64,000 bases of DNA from Arthrobacter_H rhombi (GTDB lineage Bacteria > Actinomycetota > Actinomycetes > Actinomycetales > Micrococcaceae): contig NZ_BAAAIV010000012.1 in the NCBI RefSeq assembly GCF_039526245.1, positions 62,001 through 126,000 on the forward strand, read 5' to 3'. Below the pieces are notes generated by a model. It was not told where the DNA came from and searched no databases. It worked only from the letters and a program-made list of their open reading frames with translations. Positions 25,751 to 34,278 of the stretch are shown here, one piece after another. Each line of letters opens with the position of its first letter. The first letter of the stretch is position 1. Position numbers and translations under genes: made by a program.

Positions 25751-26056
25751 ATGCCTGTCATGACCACTGCCACCGACGTCCTGCCCCGCGGCGAGACTTC
25801 CGAACGGCTGGACCTGGACATCCCGTACGTCCTGCTGGTCTGGAACGACCCCGTGAACCTGATGAGCTACGTCAGCTACGTCTTCCGCAGCCACTTCGGC
25901 TACACCCAGGCCAAGGCGGACACGCTGATGATGGAAGTCCATGAGCAGGGACGTTCCGTGGTGTCCACCGGATCGCTGGAGAAGATCGAAGCCGACGTCG
26001 CCGCCATGCACGCCTATGGGCTCTGGGCCACGTTCCAGCGCGCGGACCAGGGCTGA
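25751..26056 (+). CDS. clpS: ATP-dependent Clp protease adaptor ClpS
   Basis: ClpS delivers N-degron substrates to ClpC/ClpA-ClpP. The 101-residue protein has the family core YVLLVWNDPVNLMSYVSYVF, with the N-D-P loop and hydrophobic pocket residues, then HFGYTQAKADTLMMEVHEQGRSVV and EADVAAMHAYGLWATFQRA. A second ATG three codons in (25760) is an equally possible start. It precedes the DUF2017 gene by four bases, an arrangement kept across actinobacteria. Confidence 0.95.
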   Translation: MPVMTTATDVLPRGETSERLDLDIPYVLLVWNDPVNLMSYVSYVFRSHFGYTQAKADTLMMEVHEQGRSVVSTGSLEKIEADVAAMHAYGLWATFQRADQG

Positions 26057-26060
26057 GCGC

Positions 26061-26645
26061 GTGGCACGAGCCTTCAAGTCCACGCCCCGCGGCTTCACCG
26101 CCCGGCTGGATGCCACCGAACGCGACCTGCTGCGCGGCCTGTTCCAGGACGTTGCCCAGGTCCTGTCCCCCGAGGACGACGGCGAGGCCCCGGGCGGGGA
26201 GGTCGACCCGCTCTGGGCCATGGTCGGCATGGATCCCCGCACCCACGCCGCCGGATTCGCCGCTCCCGCAGATGCCGCCGAACGCCGGCTGTTGCCCGAT
26301 GCAGTCCACGATGACCCCGAGGCCTCGCTGGAGTACCGGAGGCTGACGGAAACCTCATTGCGCGAGACGAAGACCGGCAACCTCAAGGCAGCGGCCCTGG
26401 CCATGGAAACCGGGAACCTGGCCTTCGACACCGCGTCAGCGAACCAGTTCGCCCAGGCGTTGAACGATGTGCGCCTGGTGCTGGCCGAGCGGCTGGACCT
26501 GCGCACCGAGGCCGATGCCGCGCGCATCGGCGACATGACCGATGCCCGCGATGTCGCCGACGTCGACGAGTACCTGGCGCTGGTCTACAACTTCGTCACC
26601 TGGTTGCAGGAGACCCTGATGCAGGCGCTGCTCGGGGACTTGTGA
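26061..26645 (+). CDS. DUF2017 family protein
   Basis: A 194-residue mostly helical protein of the DUF2017 family, function unknown, nearly always next to clpS in actinobacteria. It has ATERDLLRGLFQDVAQVL near residues 20-37, DPLWAMVGMDP near 51-61, and a C-terminal NDVRLVLAERLDLRTEAD segment. The GTG at 26061 starts four bases after clpS and yields the usual MARAFKSTPRGF start. Co-conservation with ClpS suggests a proteolysis link, but this is inference. Confidence 0.88.
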   Translation: MARAFKSTPRGFTARLDATERDLLRGLFQDVAQVLSPEDDGEAPGGEVDPLWAMVGMDPRTHAAGFAAPADAAERRLLPDAVHDDPEASLEYRRLTETSLRETKTGNLKAAALAMETGNLAFDTASANQFAQALNDVRLVLAERLDLRTEADAARIGDMTDARDVADVDEYLALVYNFVTWLQETLMQALLGDL

Positions 26646-26709
26646 CGTGGGCCATATTCGCGTTTGGCTGCTGCCGCGGCGGCCCCGTAGGCAGTATGGT
26701 CGGTAGATC

Positions 26710-27645
26710 ATGAACAGCCACCCACCCACGCAGCCCGGGGACGCCGCGTCGGCGGATCGCCGCGCCGCCCGCGAACGCACGGCACCCCTGGGGATCTTCG
26801 ACTCCGGCGTCGGGGGCCTGACCGTCTCGCGCGCCATCATCGACCAGTTGCCCCATGAATCCACGCTCTACGTCGGGGACACCGCGAACAGCCCGTACGG
26901 CCCGTTGCCGATTGCCCAGGTCCGGGCCAACGCCCTGGGCGTCATGGACGAACTGGTCGACGCCGGGGTGAAGCTGCTGGTCATCGCCTGCAACTCCGCC
27001 TCCGCCGCGGTGCTGCGCGACGCCCGGGAACGCTACACCGCGCGCTACGGGATCCCCGTCGTCGAAGTCATCCTGCCCGCGGTCCGCCGGGCGGTCGCGG
27101 CGACCCGCAACGGGCGCGTCGGTGTCATCGGCACCGAGGCCACCATCGGCTCGCGGGCCTACCAGGACGCCTTTGCCGCGGCCCCCCACCTGCAGATCAC
27201 CGGGGCCGCCTGCCCGCGGTTCGTCGAATTCGTGGAAAAGGGCATCACGTCCGGCGAGGAACTGCTGCGCACCGCCGAACAGTATCTGGCCCCGCTCAAG
27301 GACGCCGGCGTGGACACCCTGGTGTTGGGCTGCACCCACTACCCGCTGCTCACCGGCGTGATCTCCTACGTCATGGGCGACGGGGTGACGCTGGTTTCCA
27401 GCGCCGAGGAGACCGCGAAGGACGTCTATGGTGCCTTGATGCGCCATGGCATTGCCAGTGGCACCGGGGAACCGGGCAACCACGAATTCATGTCCACCGG
27501 CGACGCCGCATCCTTCGAGGTCCTGGCCCGCCGCTTCCTCGGCCCCGAGGTCCAGGGGGTCCGGCACATCTCCCACGGCGGCACCATCCACCCCACCGGC
27601 GAGATCCCTCGCGTGGACCGGATCGACGCGGGGAGCCGGCCATGA
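26710..27645 (+). CDS. murI: glutamate racemase
   Basis: Supplies D-glutamate for peptidoglycan. The 311-residue protein has the substrate motif GIFDSGVGGLTVSRAI near residues 32-47, YVGDTANSPYGPLP near 57-70, the first catalytic Cys in LLVIACNSASAAVLRD near 93-108, and the second in VLGCTHYPLLTGV near 204-216. An N-terminal extension of about 30 polar residues precedes the domain. The gene overlaps the following MBL-hydrolase gene by four bases, as in mycobacteria. Confidence 0.96.
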   Translation: MNSHPPTQPGDAASADRRAARERTAPLGIFDSGVGGLTVSRAIIDQLPHESTLYVGDTANSPYGPLPIAQVRANALGVMDELVDAGVKLLVIACNSASAAVLRDARERYTARYGIPVVEVILPAVRRAVAATRNGRVGVIGTEATIGSRAYQDAFAAAPHLQITGAACPRFVEFVEKGITSGEELLRTAEQYLAPLKDAGVDTLVLGCTHYPLLTGVISYVMGDGVTLVSSAEETAKDVYGALMRHGIASGTGEPGNHEFMSTGDAASFEVLARRFLGPEVQGVRHISHGGTIHPTGEIPRVDRIDAGSRP

Positions 27646-28502
27646 AGATGACCATCATCGGCTGCTCGGGCTCGTTCCCCGGCCCCGGGTCGCCGGCCTC
27701 CTGCTATCTGGTCACCGCGCACGACGGCGAACGCACCTGGCGGATCCTGCTGGACCTGGGCAGCGGCTCACTGGGCGTGTTGCAGCGCTACATGGACCTG
27801 GAGGACATCGACGCGATCTTCCTGTCCCACCTGCACCCTGACCACTGCATGGACCTGTGCGGTCTCCACGTGGCAGTGCACTGGAACCCGAACGGCTGGA
27901 ACCGTGACCGCATCACCGTCTGGGGCCCCGCGGCCACCGCCGACCGGATGGCCACCGCCTACGGCCTGGAACTGCAACCGGGCATGCACGAGGACTTCGA
28001 CTTCAACCACTGGGTGCCCCGCGCCCCCGTGAAGCTGGGCCCCTTCACCGTCTCCGCGATCCCGGTGCGGCACCCCGTCGAGGAGGCCTATGCCCTGCGC
28101 GTGGAAGCCACCGAGACCCTGCAGGACGGGTCGGTACGCACCTCAGTGCTGGCCTACTCGGGGGACACCGACACCTGTGAGGGGCTCGTGGAGGCGGCGC
28201 GCGACGCCGACATGTTCCTCTGCGAAGCGGCCTTCGAGGAGGGGCGCGACGACGCCATCGACGGAGTGCACCTGACCGGCAAGCGCGCCGGCGAGATGGC
28301 CACCGCCGCCGAGGCGAAGCGCCTGCTACTGACCCACATCCCCGTCTGGACCGACATCAACACCGTCGTCGACGAGGCCAAGACCACGTACGACGGCGGA
28401 TTGGCCATCGCGGTCTCGGGGGTCACCTACGGCGTGTGGTCCGGCGACCGGCTCGGCGAGCCCAAGGTCCGGCCGGTCCCGCGGGACCCCACCCGCGGCT
28501 GA
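27642..28502 (+). CDS. MBL-fold hydrolase (candidate class II-like cAMP phosphodiesterase)
   Basis: A 286-residue metallo-beta-lactamase-fold hydrolase. The metal motif FLSHLHPDHCMDL is near residues 65-77, and later metal ligands are in LAYSGDTDTCEG near 170-181 and LLLTHIPVWTD near 228-238. Its place between murI and rph matches mycobacterial Rv1339, reported as an atypical class II cAMP phosphodiesterase, so the same activity is a reasonable inference. RNase Z-like activity is the main alternative, but the protein is shorter than typical RNase Z and lacks an obvious exosite. Confidence 0.88.
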   Translation: MKMTIIGCSGSFPGPGSPASCYLVTAHDGERTWRILLDLGSGSLGVLQRYMDLEDIDAIFLSHLHPDHCMDLCGLHVAVHWNPNGWNRDRITVWGPAATADRMATAYGLELQPGMHEDFDFNHWVPRAPVKLGPFTVSAIPVRHPVEEAYALRVEATETLQDGSVRTSVLAYSGDTDTCEGLVEAARDADMFLCEAAFEEGRDDAIDGVHLTGKRAGEMATAAEAKRLLLTHIPVWTDINTVVDEAKTTYDGGLAIAVSGVTYGVWSGDRLGEPKVRPVPRDPTRG

Positions 28503-28521
28503 GCCGCGGGCCTTGGTCCGC

Positions 28522-28647
28522 TCAGCCCAGTCGTTCGGCCAGGGAAACGATGATGCCCTCCGGGCCCAGACCGGTGAAGAAGACGACCGCGGCTTCCAGA
28601 CTGACGACGGTGATCCCCACATGGTCCATCCGTAGTATTCCGGGCAT
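28522..28647 (-). pseudogene. VOC (glyoxalase-like) gene remnant with an internal deletion
   Basis: A 41-residue frame reads like the two ends of a vicinal-oxygen-chelate protein joined together. MPGILRMDHVGITVVSLEAA plus VVFFTGLG is the N-terminal beta-alpha start; GPEGIIVSLAERLG is the usual C-terminal end, where intact proteins have a Glu metal ligand. Normal members have about 130-150 residues, so roughly 100 are missing between the Gly residues. The joint is in frame and no stop lies inside. It sits antisense between the MBL-fold and rph genes. Whether it is expressed is unknown; a functional mini-protein is unlikely. Confidence 0.65.
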
Positions 28648-28793
28648 GGCCGCAGTCCCCTGGACTCGTCGGGTCCGCCGGCGTGTGCCGACCGGGGGTC
28701 GAAACGCCACGCCGGTCAGGCGGCGCGGACCAGAGGTTGGCGGAGCCGTTCCCGGTTCGGTGCCCGCCGTCCTCGGACCCTAGACTGGAAGGC

Positions 28794-29546
28794 ATGACTA
28801 CTGGTTCGAACACATCCTCCGTCCAGCGCGCCGACGGGCGCGGCACCGCAGAACTGCGGCCCATTTCCATCACCCGCGGGTGGTCCCGCCAGGCCGAGGG
28901 TTCGGCCCTGATCGAATTCGGCAACACCCGCGTGTTGTGCACCGCATCGTTCACCGCCGGGGTTCCGCGCTGGCTGAAGGGCGAGGGAACCGGCTGGGTC
29001 ACCGCCGAATACGCCATGCTGCCCCGGGCCACCAACACCCGCAACAGCCGCGAATCGGTCAAGGGCAAGATCGGTGGTCGCACCCACGAGATCTCCCGCC
29101 TCATCGGACGCTCCCTGCGTTCGGTCATCGACACCAAGGCGCTGGGCGAGAACACCATCGTGCTGGACTGCGACGTCCTCCAGGCCGACGGCGGAACCCG
29201 CACCGCGGCGATCACCGGCGCCTACGTGGCCCTCGCCGACGCGATCGCTTGGGCCCAGGGCGAGAAGCTCATCCCCGCCAAGGCCACGGTGCTCACCGAC
29301 AGCGTCTCGGCGATCTCCGTGGGCATCATCGACGGCACCCCGATGCTGGACCTGCCCTACGTGGAGGATGTGCGCGCCGAAACCGACATGAACGTCGTGG
29401 TCACCGGAAGCGGCGACTTCGTCGAGGTCCAGGGCACCGCGGAGGGCGCCCCGTTCAAGCGCGACGAACTCGACGCCCTGCTGGATCTGGCACTCTCCGG
29501 CACGTCCGAGCTGGCCGTCATCCAGCGCGAAACCCTCGGCAAGTGA
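28794..29546 (+). CDS. rph: ribonuclease PH
   Basis: A 3'-5' phosphorolytic exoribonuclease that trims tRNA 3' ends. The 250-residue protein shows RADGRGTAELRPISITRG near residues 12-29, the RNA-binding YAMLPRATNTRNSRES near 72-87, LDCDVLQADGGTRTAAITG near 123-141 with phosphate-site residues, and the C-terminal AEGAPFKRDELDALLDLA. The start ATG 28794 has GGAAGG upstream. Its stop overlaps the rdgB start (GTGA), giving a coupled pair. Confidence 0.96.
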   Translation: MTTGSNTSSVQRADGRGTAELRPISITRGWSRQAEGSALIEFGNTRVLCTASFTAGVPRWLKGEGTGWVTAEYAMLPRATNTRNSRESVKGKIGGRTHEISRLIGRSLRSVIDTKALGENTIVLDCDVLQADGGTRTAAITGAYVALADAIAWAQGEKLIPAKATVLTDSVSAISVGIIDGTPMLDLPYVEDVRAETDMNVVVTGSGDFVEVQGTAEGAPFKRDELDALLDLALSGTSELAVIQRETLGK

Positions 29547-30172
29547 CGACGGCCGAACCCCGGCTGGTCCTGGCCACCCACAACCAGGGCAAGCTGCGCG
29601 AACTGCGCGAACTGCTGCGCGGGCAGGTCCCCGGCCTGGACGTGGACACGCAGGTCGTCGACGCGGGGGCCGTGGGCGCCCCGGATGTGCGCGAAACCGG
29701 GGTGACCTTCGAAGCCAACGCGTTGCTGAAGGCCCACGCCGTCGCCCAGTCCACCGGGCTGCCGTCGATCGCCGACGACTCGGGGCTTGCCGTGGACGTC
29801 CTCGGTGGCGCCCCGGGCATCTTCTCCGCCCGCTGGGCCGGGCGCCATGGCGATGACCAGGAGAACCTGGAACTGCTGCTGGCCCAACTGGGAGACATCG
29901 ACGCCGGGCACCGGGGCGCCTCGTTCGTCTGCGCCGCTGCCCTGGCGTTGCCCGATGGCACCGAACGGGTCGAGCTGGGGCGGCTGGCCGGAACCTTGCT
30001 GACGGCCCCGCGGGGGGCGGGTGGTTTCGGTTACGACCCGATCCTGCAGCCCGAGGGAACCGAACTCAGCTGCGCCGAGCTGACCAGCGAGGCGAAGAAC
30101 GCCATCAGCCACCGCGGCCAGGCCTTCCGGGCGTTGATGCCCCACCTCGTCGAGGTCCTGCGAAACCACTAG
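29543..30172 (+). CDS. rdgB: non-canonical purine NTP pyrophosphatase (dITP/XTP)
   Basis: Hydrolyses dITP, dXTP and related purine NTPs to keep deaminated bases out of DNA. The 209-residue Ham1/RdgB protein starts at a GTG overlapping the rph stop and has VLATHNQGKLRELRELL near residues 10-26, the catalytic region LPSIADDSGLAVDVLGGAPGI near 74-94, and GAGGFGYDPI near 156-165. The gene order murI-MBL-rph-rdgB is shared with mycobacteria. A strong hairpin follows. Confidence 0.95.
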   Translation: MTTAEPRLVLATHNQGKLRELRELLRGQVPGLDVDTQVVDAGAVGAPDVRETGVTFEANALLKAHAVAQSTGLPSIADDSGLAVDVLGGAPGIFSARWAGRHGDDQENLELLLAQLGDIDAGHRGASFVCAAALALPDGTERVELGRLAGTLLTAPRGAGGFGYDPILQPEGTELSCAELTSEAKNAISHRGQAFRALMPHLVEVLRNH

Positions 30173-30184
30173 GTGACCTGATGC

Positions 30185-30224
30185 ACCACGCCCCCTGGTC
30201 CGTCATCGGACCAGGGGGCGTGGT
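30185..30224. terminator. bidirectional terminator between rdgB and the dedA gene
   Basis: Perfect 18-base arms ACCACGCCCCCTGGTCCG and its complement, with a TCAT loop, lie 12 bases past the rdgB stop and 15 bases from the convergent gene's stop. Confidence 0.88.
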
Positions 30225-30238
30225 GTTCTCCCGTGCGG

Positions 30239-30937
30239 CTACTTCTTGGCGGCCGGCTTGCGACGGGCCTTGAGCAGTTCGAAGACGATGGGCAACACCG
30301 AGACCAGCACGATGACCACGAAGATGATGTCGATGTTGTTGCCGACCCATTCGTACTGGCCGAGCCAGTGGCCCAGCAGGGTCACCCCGACGCCCCACAG
30401 CAGGGCACCGATGAGGTTGAAGCTGATGAACGTGGCGTAGTGCATCTTGGCGACGCCGGCGATGACGGGCACGAACGTGCGCACGATCGGCACGAACCGG
30501 GCCAGGATGACCGCCCGCCCGCCGAAGCGTTCGAAGAACTCGTGGGCCTTGTCGACGTATTCCTTCTTGAAGAACCGCGAATCCGGTTTGTTGAAGACCG
30601 CAGGGCCGGCCTTGCGCCCGATCAGGTATCCGGTCTGGTCGCCGGCGAAGGCCGCCACGAAGACGCACAGCGCGAACAACCACAGGTTCACGTCGATCGC
30701 CCCGGTGGCCACCAGCAACCCGGCGGTGAACAGCATCGAATCGCCGGGCAGGAAGAAACCGACCAGCAGGCCGGTCTCGGCGAACACGATCCCGCACACC
30801 AGCAGGATGATCCAGGGGGCCAGCGCCGGATCGCGCAGGAAGACATCGGGGTTCAGGAAGTCCGGCAGCAGGCCGGCCATCTGGGGTTTCAGGAGGGTTG
30901 CGGCGTCCAGGGCCGGGCTCAGGGCGTCAAGTATCAC
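30239..30937 (-). CDS. DedA family membrane protein
   Basis: A 232-residue integral membrane protein of the DedA/VTT family, members of which act in lipid recycling (undecaprenyl phosphate or phospholipid flipping). Key features: IVFAETGLLVGFFLPGDSML with the acidic and Gly-rich re-entrant region near residues 49-68, and FFERFGGRAVILARFVPIVRTFVPVIAG near 133-160 holding the family's conserved arginines. The C-terminus is Lys-rich (KARRKPAAKK). The particular lipid substrate cannot be inferred. Confidence 0.9.
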   Translation of the reverse strand: MILDALSPALDAATLLKPQMAGLLPDFLNPDVFLRDPALAPWIILLVCGIVFAETGLLVGFFLPGDSMLFTAGLLVATGAIDVNLWLFALCVFVAAFAGDQTGYLIGRKAGPAVFNKPDSRFFKKEYVDKAHEFFERFGGRAVILARFVPIVRTFVPVIAGVAKMHYATFISFNLIGALLWGVGVTLLGHWLGQYEWVGNNIDIIFVVIVLVSVLPIVFELLKARRKPAAKK

Positions 30938-31051
30938 CTGCCCAGCTTACCGGCGGACCTCCCCGAAACCGCCCGATGCCGCACCCGGCGTCAAAGTGTG
31001 GGCAGATTCCCAGCTGCGCCCGGCACCACGCCGCGCCGGTAGTATGGGTGG

Positions 31052-32059
31052 GTGGCTTTGGACTTTACGGCGATCGACTTCGAGACGGCCAATGGATTCC
31101 GGGGGTCGGCCTGCTCGGTCGGTCTGAGCCGGGTCCGCGACGGGGTGATCGTCGAGGAGACCCAGTGGCTGATGCGCCCGCCCGCCGGCTTCGACCACTT
31201 CGATCCGCGCAACGTGCAGATCCACGGCATCACCGCCGACATGGTGGCCCGCGCGCCCCGCTTCGGTGAGCTCTTCGCCCCGCTGGCAGCGTTCATCGGA
31301 TCCGATACCCTCGTGGCCCACAACGCAGCCTTCGACCTGGGCGTCATCCGCTCCGCCTTGGAGGTCTCCGAACTGGCCGGCCCGGCCTACGATTTCGCCT
31401 GCACCGTCAAACTGGCCCGCAAGACGTATTCGCTGGAGTCCTACTCGCTGCCCTTCGTCGCCGAGGCAGCCGGCGCGCCGATGACCAACCACCACGACGC
31501 CCTGGCCGATGCCCGCGCCTGCGCTTCGATCATGATCGATGTGGGTCACCGGCACGCCGCCGATTCGGTGTCGGCGGCCGCAACCGCCACCCGGGTGGCC
31601 ATGGGCCGCGCCGAGGCCTACGTGCCGGGCGACGGGTTGTCCAAGGCCACGGAGACGGCCCAATCCCATCGCGCTTCCGGCCAATTGGTCCCCGCGCAGC
31701 CGCAGTGGGCCGGTGGCTGGCCCACCGAGGGCGAAAACCCGATCCCCAACCCGGACGCGGATCCGTCCCACCCGCTGTGCGGGGAGACCGTGGTGTTCAG
31801 CGGCAACCTGGCCATCACCCGGCCGGACGCCAAGCAGCGCGCGGCGGAGGTCGGCGCGTTCTGCGCCAGCCGGGTCACCCGGGCCACCACGGTGCTGGTG
31901 GTCGGCGACGGTTTCACCCCGGCCAACCTGCACACCTCCCGCCAGACCAGCAAGGTGCGCCATGCGCTGCGCCTGCGCGAACAGGGCCGCGAGGTCGCCC
32001 TGCTGACCGAAGGCGAATTCCTGCAACTGGTCGGCGGCTTCTGGCCCGCCAGCGCCTAG
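31052..32059 (+). CDS. DnaQ-like 3'-5' exonuclease with C-terminal BRCT domain
   Basis: A 335-residue protein with a DEDDh exonuclease domain (about residues 1-180): TAIDFETANG holds the D-x-E pair, LVAHNAAFDLGVI the second Asp, and HHDALADARACA the H-x4-D. After a Pro/Gly-rich linker (about 190-245), a BRCT-like domain follows: GETVVFSGNLAITRPDAKQRAAEVGAF and VTRATTVLVVGDG. This exonuclease-BRCT layout occurs in actinobacterial DNA polymerase III epsilon-like proteins, with a likely repair or proofreading role. The GTG at 31052 is the first plausible start. Confidence 0.9.
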   Translation: MALDFTAIDFETANGFRGSACSVGLSRVRDGVIVEETQWLMRPPAGFDHFDPRNVQIHGITADMVARAPRFGELFAPLAAFIGSDTLVAHNAAFDLGVIRSALEVSELAGPAYDFACTVKLARKTYSLESYSLPFVAEAAGAPMTNHHDALADARACASIMIDVGHRHAADSVSAAATATRVAMGRAEAYVPGDGLSKATETAQSHRASGQLVPAQPQWAGGWPTEGENPIPNPDADPSHPLCGETVVFSGNLAITRPDAKQRAAEVGAFCASRVTRATTVLVVGDGFTPANLHTSRQTSKVRHALRLREQGREVALLTEGEFLQLVGGFWPASA

Positions 32060-32086
32060 ACCCGGCGCCGCATCCGCGCCCGGGGC

Positions 32087-33001
32087 CTACGGGACTGACG
32101 GGGCGGTGCCCAACACTGCCGTGACCCAGCGGTGGTGCATCTGCTCGATCACCGCTCCCGTGGCGGACGGCCCAGGGTGTTCGCCACGCCGGTACCCCAC
32201 GGCCGAGGCCACCAGGGCAGCGGCGTAGCCTGCAGTATCCGGATCCACGTCCCGGCCCAGACGCTGGACGACGGCGGTGGCCGGCTCCTGGCCCGCCTCG
32301 CCGGCGGCGAGCTGGTCCAGTGCCGCAGCAAGGGCCGCGCGCAGCGCTCCCAGGGCAGCGCCGTCGTCGTTCCCTGTCTCCTGGAGCAGCTCCGTCCAGC
32401 GCGCCGGTGCCTGCGCCCCCAGATCGAGTCCGGCACGCACCGCCCGGCCGGCCAGCCCGGCAGCACGGTGTGCGGCGGGGGAGCCGTGGGTCAGGGCTGC
32501 GGCGTCGGTGGACAGCCGGGCCGTCATGTCCTCATCGACCCGGGGCAGCAGGGCCATGGCGGCGGCCCGGGGCAGGACCCCGGGGCCGTCGGCGGAGGGG
32601 AAGGCGGGGCGGCCGGTGCTGGCCATCTCCGGCCGGGCCAGCGCCACCAGGTTCTGCGGGTCGGCGGGGGCCAGGGGGCCCGCGGAATCCAGCACGTGGT
32701 CGATCCAGCGGGGGAGCGGCTCGGGCGATCCAGCCGGGAAGGAACCGGTGGCCGCCTTGAACCAGCGCAGCCCGGCCAGCCACATGCACGCCGCCTCGTC
32801 GGCGGATACCCCGTCGTTGGCCCACTCCACTGCCTCGAGCAGGCCGTCCAGCAGGAACAGTTGCAGGGTCTCCGTCTCACCCGGTCCCGGGGCCGGGGTC
32901 GGACGGGCGGCCGCAGCACCGTCGGCGGTGGCCTGCAGGATGGCGCCGACGCGGTCGGCATATTCGGGGCGGGGCTCGAGGTCGTGCTGGGGTGAAGTCA
33001 C
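32087..33001 (-). CDS. degenerate ADP-ribosylglycohydrolase-like protein
   Basis: A 304-residue Ala-rich helical protein resembling ADP-ribosylglycohydrolases (DraG/ARH). LQLFLLDGLLEAVEWANDG and AACMWLAGLRWFKAATG correspond to the family's LFTAEGLL...Y.RWL.TQ stretch, DGPGVLPRAAAMALL to GNGALMRVAPLAL, and VDPDTAGYAAALVASAVG to the C-terminal D-x-D-T metal motif. The N-terminal G-D-x-x-G segment is absent, and the D-D-T-Q metal motif appears as ETETLQ. Magnesium binding and hydrolysis are therefore doubtful; a binding or scaffold role is possible. It is divergent from sbcD across 110 bases. Confidence 0.7.
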   Translation of the reverse strand: MTSPQHDLEPRPEYADRVGAILQATADGAAAARPTPAPGPGETETLQLFLLDGLLEAVEWANDGVSADEAACMWLAGLRWFKAATGSFPAGSPEPLPRWIDHVLDSAGPLAPADPQNLVALARPEMASTGRPAFPSADGPGVLPRAAAMALLPRVDEDMTARLSTDAAALTHGSPAAHRAAGLAGRAVRAGLDLGAQAPARWTELLQETGNDDGAALGALRAALAAALDQLAAGEAGQEPATAVVQRLGRDVDPDTAGYAAALVASAVGYRRGEHPGPSATGAVIEQMHHRWVTAVLGTAPSVP

Positions 33002-33111
33002 CGGAACAGTCTACCGAGGCCCCCGCCGGCGGACGGCCCACCCGGGAGGCGGCGATCCACAGCCTGGCCGGCCCGTCCCGATCTGTCGGCCACGCTCGAT
33101 AGTCTGGGTTC

Positions 33112-34278
33112 ATGCGGATCCTGCACACCTCCGACTGGCACCTGGGCCGGTCCTTCCACGGCGCCGGCCTGATGGAGGCCCAACGCGGCTTCATCGACGC
33201 CCTGCTTGAAACGGTCACCACCGAACGCGTCGAGGTGGTCCTCATCGCCGGAGACGTGTATGACCGGGCGCTGCCCTCCGTCGATGCCGTCACGCTGTTC
33301 GATGACGCCATCGTGCGGCTGCGCGCCGCCGGCGCCACCGTGATCGCCACCAGCGGCAACCACGATTCGGCGTTGCGGCTGGGATTCGGCTCCCGCCTGC
33401 TCGAACGCGCCGGGCTGCACCTGCGCACCCAGGTCGCGGATCTGGACACCCCCATCCTGCTCGACGGCGGCGACTTCACCCTGGCGGTCTACGGCCTGCC
33501 GTACCTGGAACCACGGATGGTCGCCGATACCCTCGGCGTCGAGGCACCCGGCCACCAGCCGGTGATCCGCGCGGCAATGGACCGGGTCCGGACCGAGCTG
33601 GCGACCCGTCGCGCGGAGGCCACCGGCCCGGTCCGCTCCCTGGTCATGGCCCACGTCTTCGCGGCCAGCGGCCAGTCCAGTGACTCCGAACGCGAGTTGA
33701 GCATCGGCGGTCTGGACATCGTGCCCATCGAGGAGTTCGGCGACGTGGACTACGCAGCCCTGGGGCACCTGCACGGCCGGCAACGGCTGGCCGAAACCAT
33801 CCGCTACTCCGGCTCGCCGATCGCCTATTCGTTCTCCGAGGCCACCCACCGCAAGGGCGCCTGGCTGCTGGACCTCACCGCCGACGGCGTCACCTCCATC
33901 GAAGCGGTCGACTGGCCCGCAGCCACGTCGCTGCGCGTGCTGCGCGGGCAACTGGAGGAGCTGATGGCGGATGCCTCCCTGGCCGACGCCGAAAACGCCT
34001 GGTGCCAGATCACGCTGACCGACCGGGACCGCCCGGCCCAGGCGATGGAACGGTTGCGCACCCGCTTCCCCGGCACCCTGGTGCTTCATTTCGAACCCGA
34101 GGGCCGCCCCGCCGACGTCGAACGGACCTACCGCGACCGGCTCGCCGCCGCCGAAAGCCCCTTGGACGTCTGCACCGGGTTCATCGACCACGTCAGGCAA
34201 CGCCAGCCCTCGGAGCAGGAGGCCACCCTGCTGGCCCGGATCCTCGCCGAGGCCACGAGTTCGCAGGGGGCCCGATGA
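33112..34278 (+). CDS. sbcD: exonuclease SbcCD subunit D (Mre11-like nuclease)
   Basis: The nuclease subunit of SbcCD, which cleaves DNA hairpins and protein-blocked ends. The 388-residue protein carries the phosphoesterase motifs SDWHLGRSFHG near residues 6-16, IAGDVYDRALPS near 44-55, SGNHDSALRLGF near 82-93, VMAHVFAASG, and the final GHLHGRQRL near 221-229. Its stop codon overlaps the sbcC start by four bases (ATGA), fixing the pair as one unit. Confidence 0.96.
   Translation: MRILHTSDWHLGRSFHGAGLMEAQRGFIDALLETVTTERVEVVLIAGDVYDRALPSVDAVTLFDDAIVRLRAAGATVIATSGNHDSALRLGFGSRLLERAGLHLRTQVADLDTPILLDGGDFTLAVYGLPYLEPRMVADTLGVEAPGHQPVIRAAMDRVRTELATRRAEATGPVRSLVMAHVFAASGQSSDSERELSIGGLDIVPIEEFGDVDYAALGHLHGRQRLAETIRYSGSPIAYSFSEATHRKGAWLLDLTADGVTSIEAVDWPAATSLRVLRGQLEELMADASLADAENAWCQITLTDRDRPAQAMERLRTRFPGTLVLHFEPEGRPADVERTYRDRLAAAESPLDVCTGFIDHVRQRQPSEQEATLLARILAEATSSQGAR

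Noticed and set aside
32524..32961. Pro/Arg-rich antisense frames around the ADP-ribosylglycohydrolase-like gene
   Set aside because: Composition is typical of GC-rich shadow frames, and the chosen frame matches a known family over several motifs.
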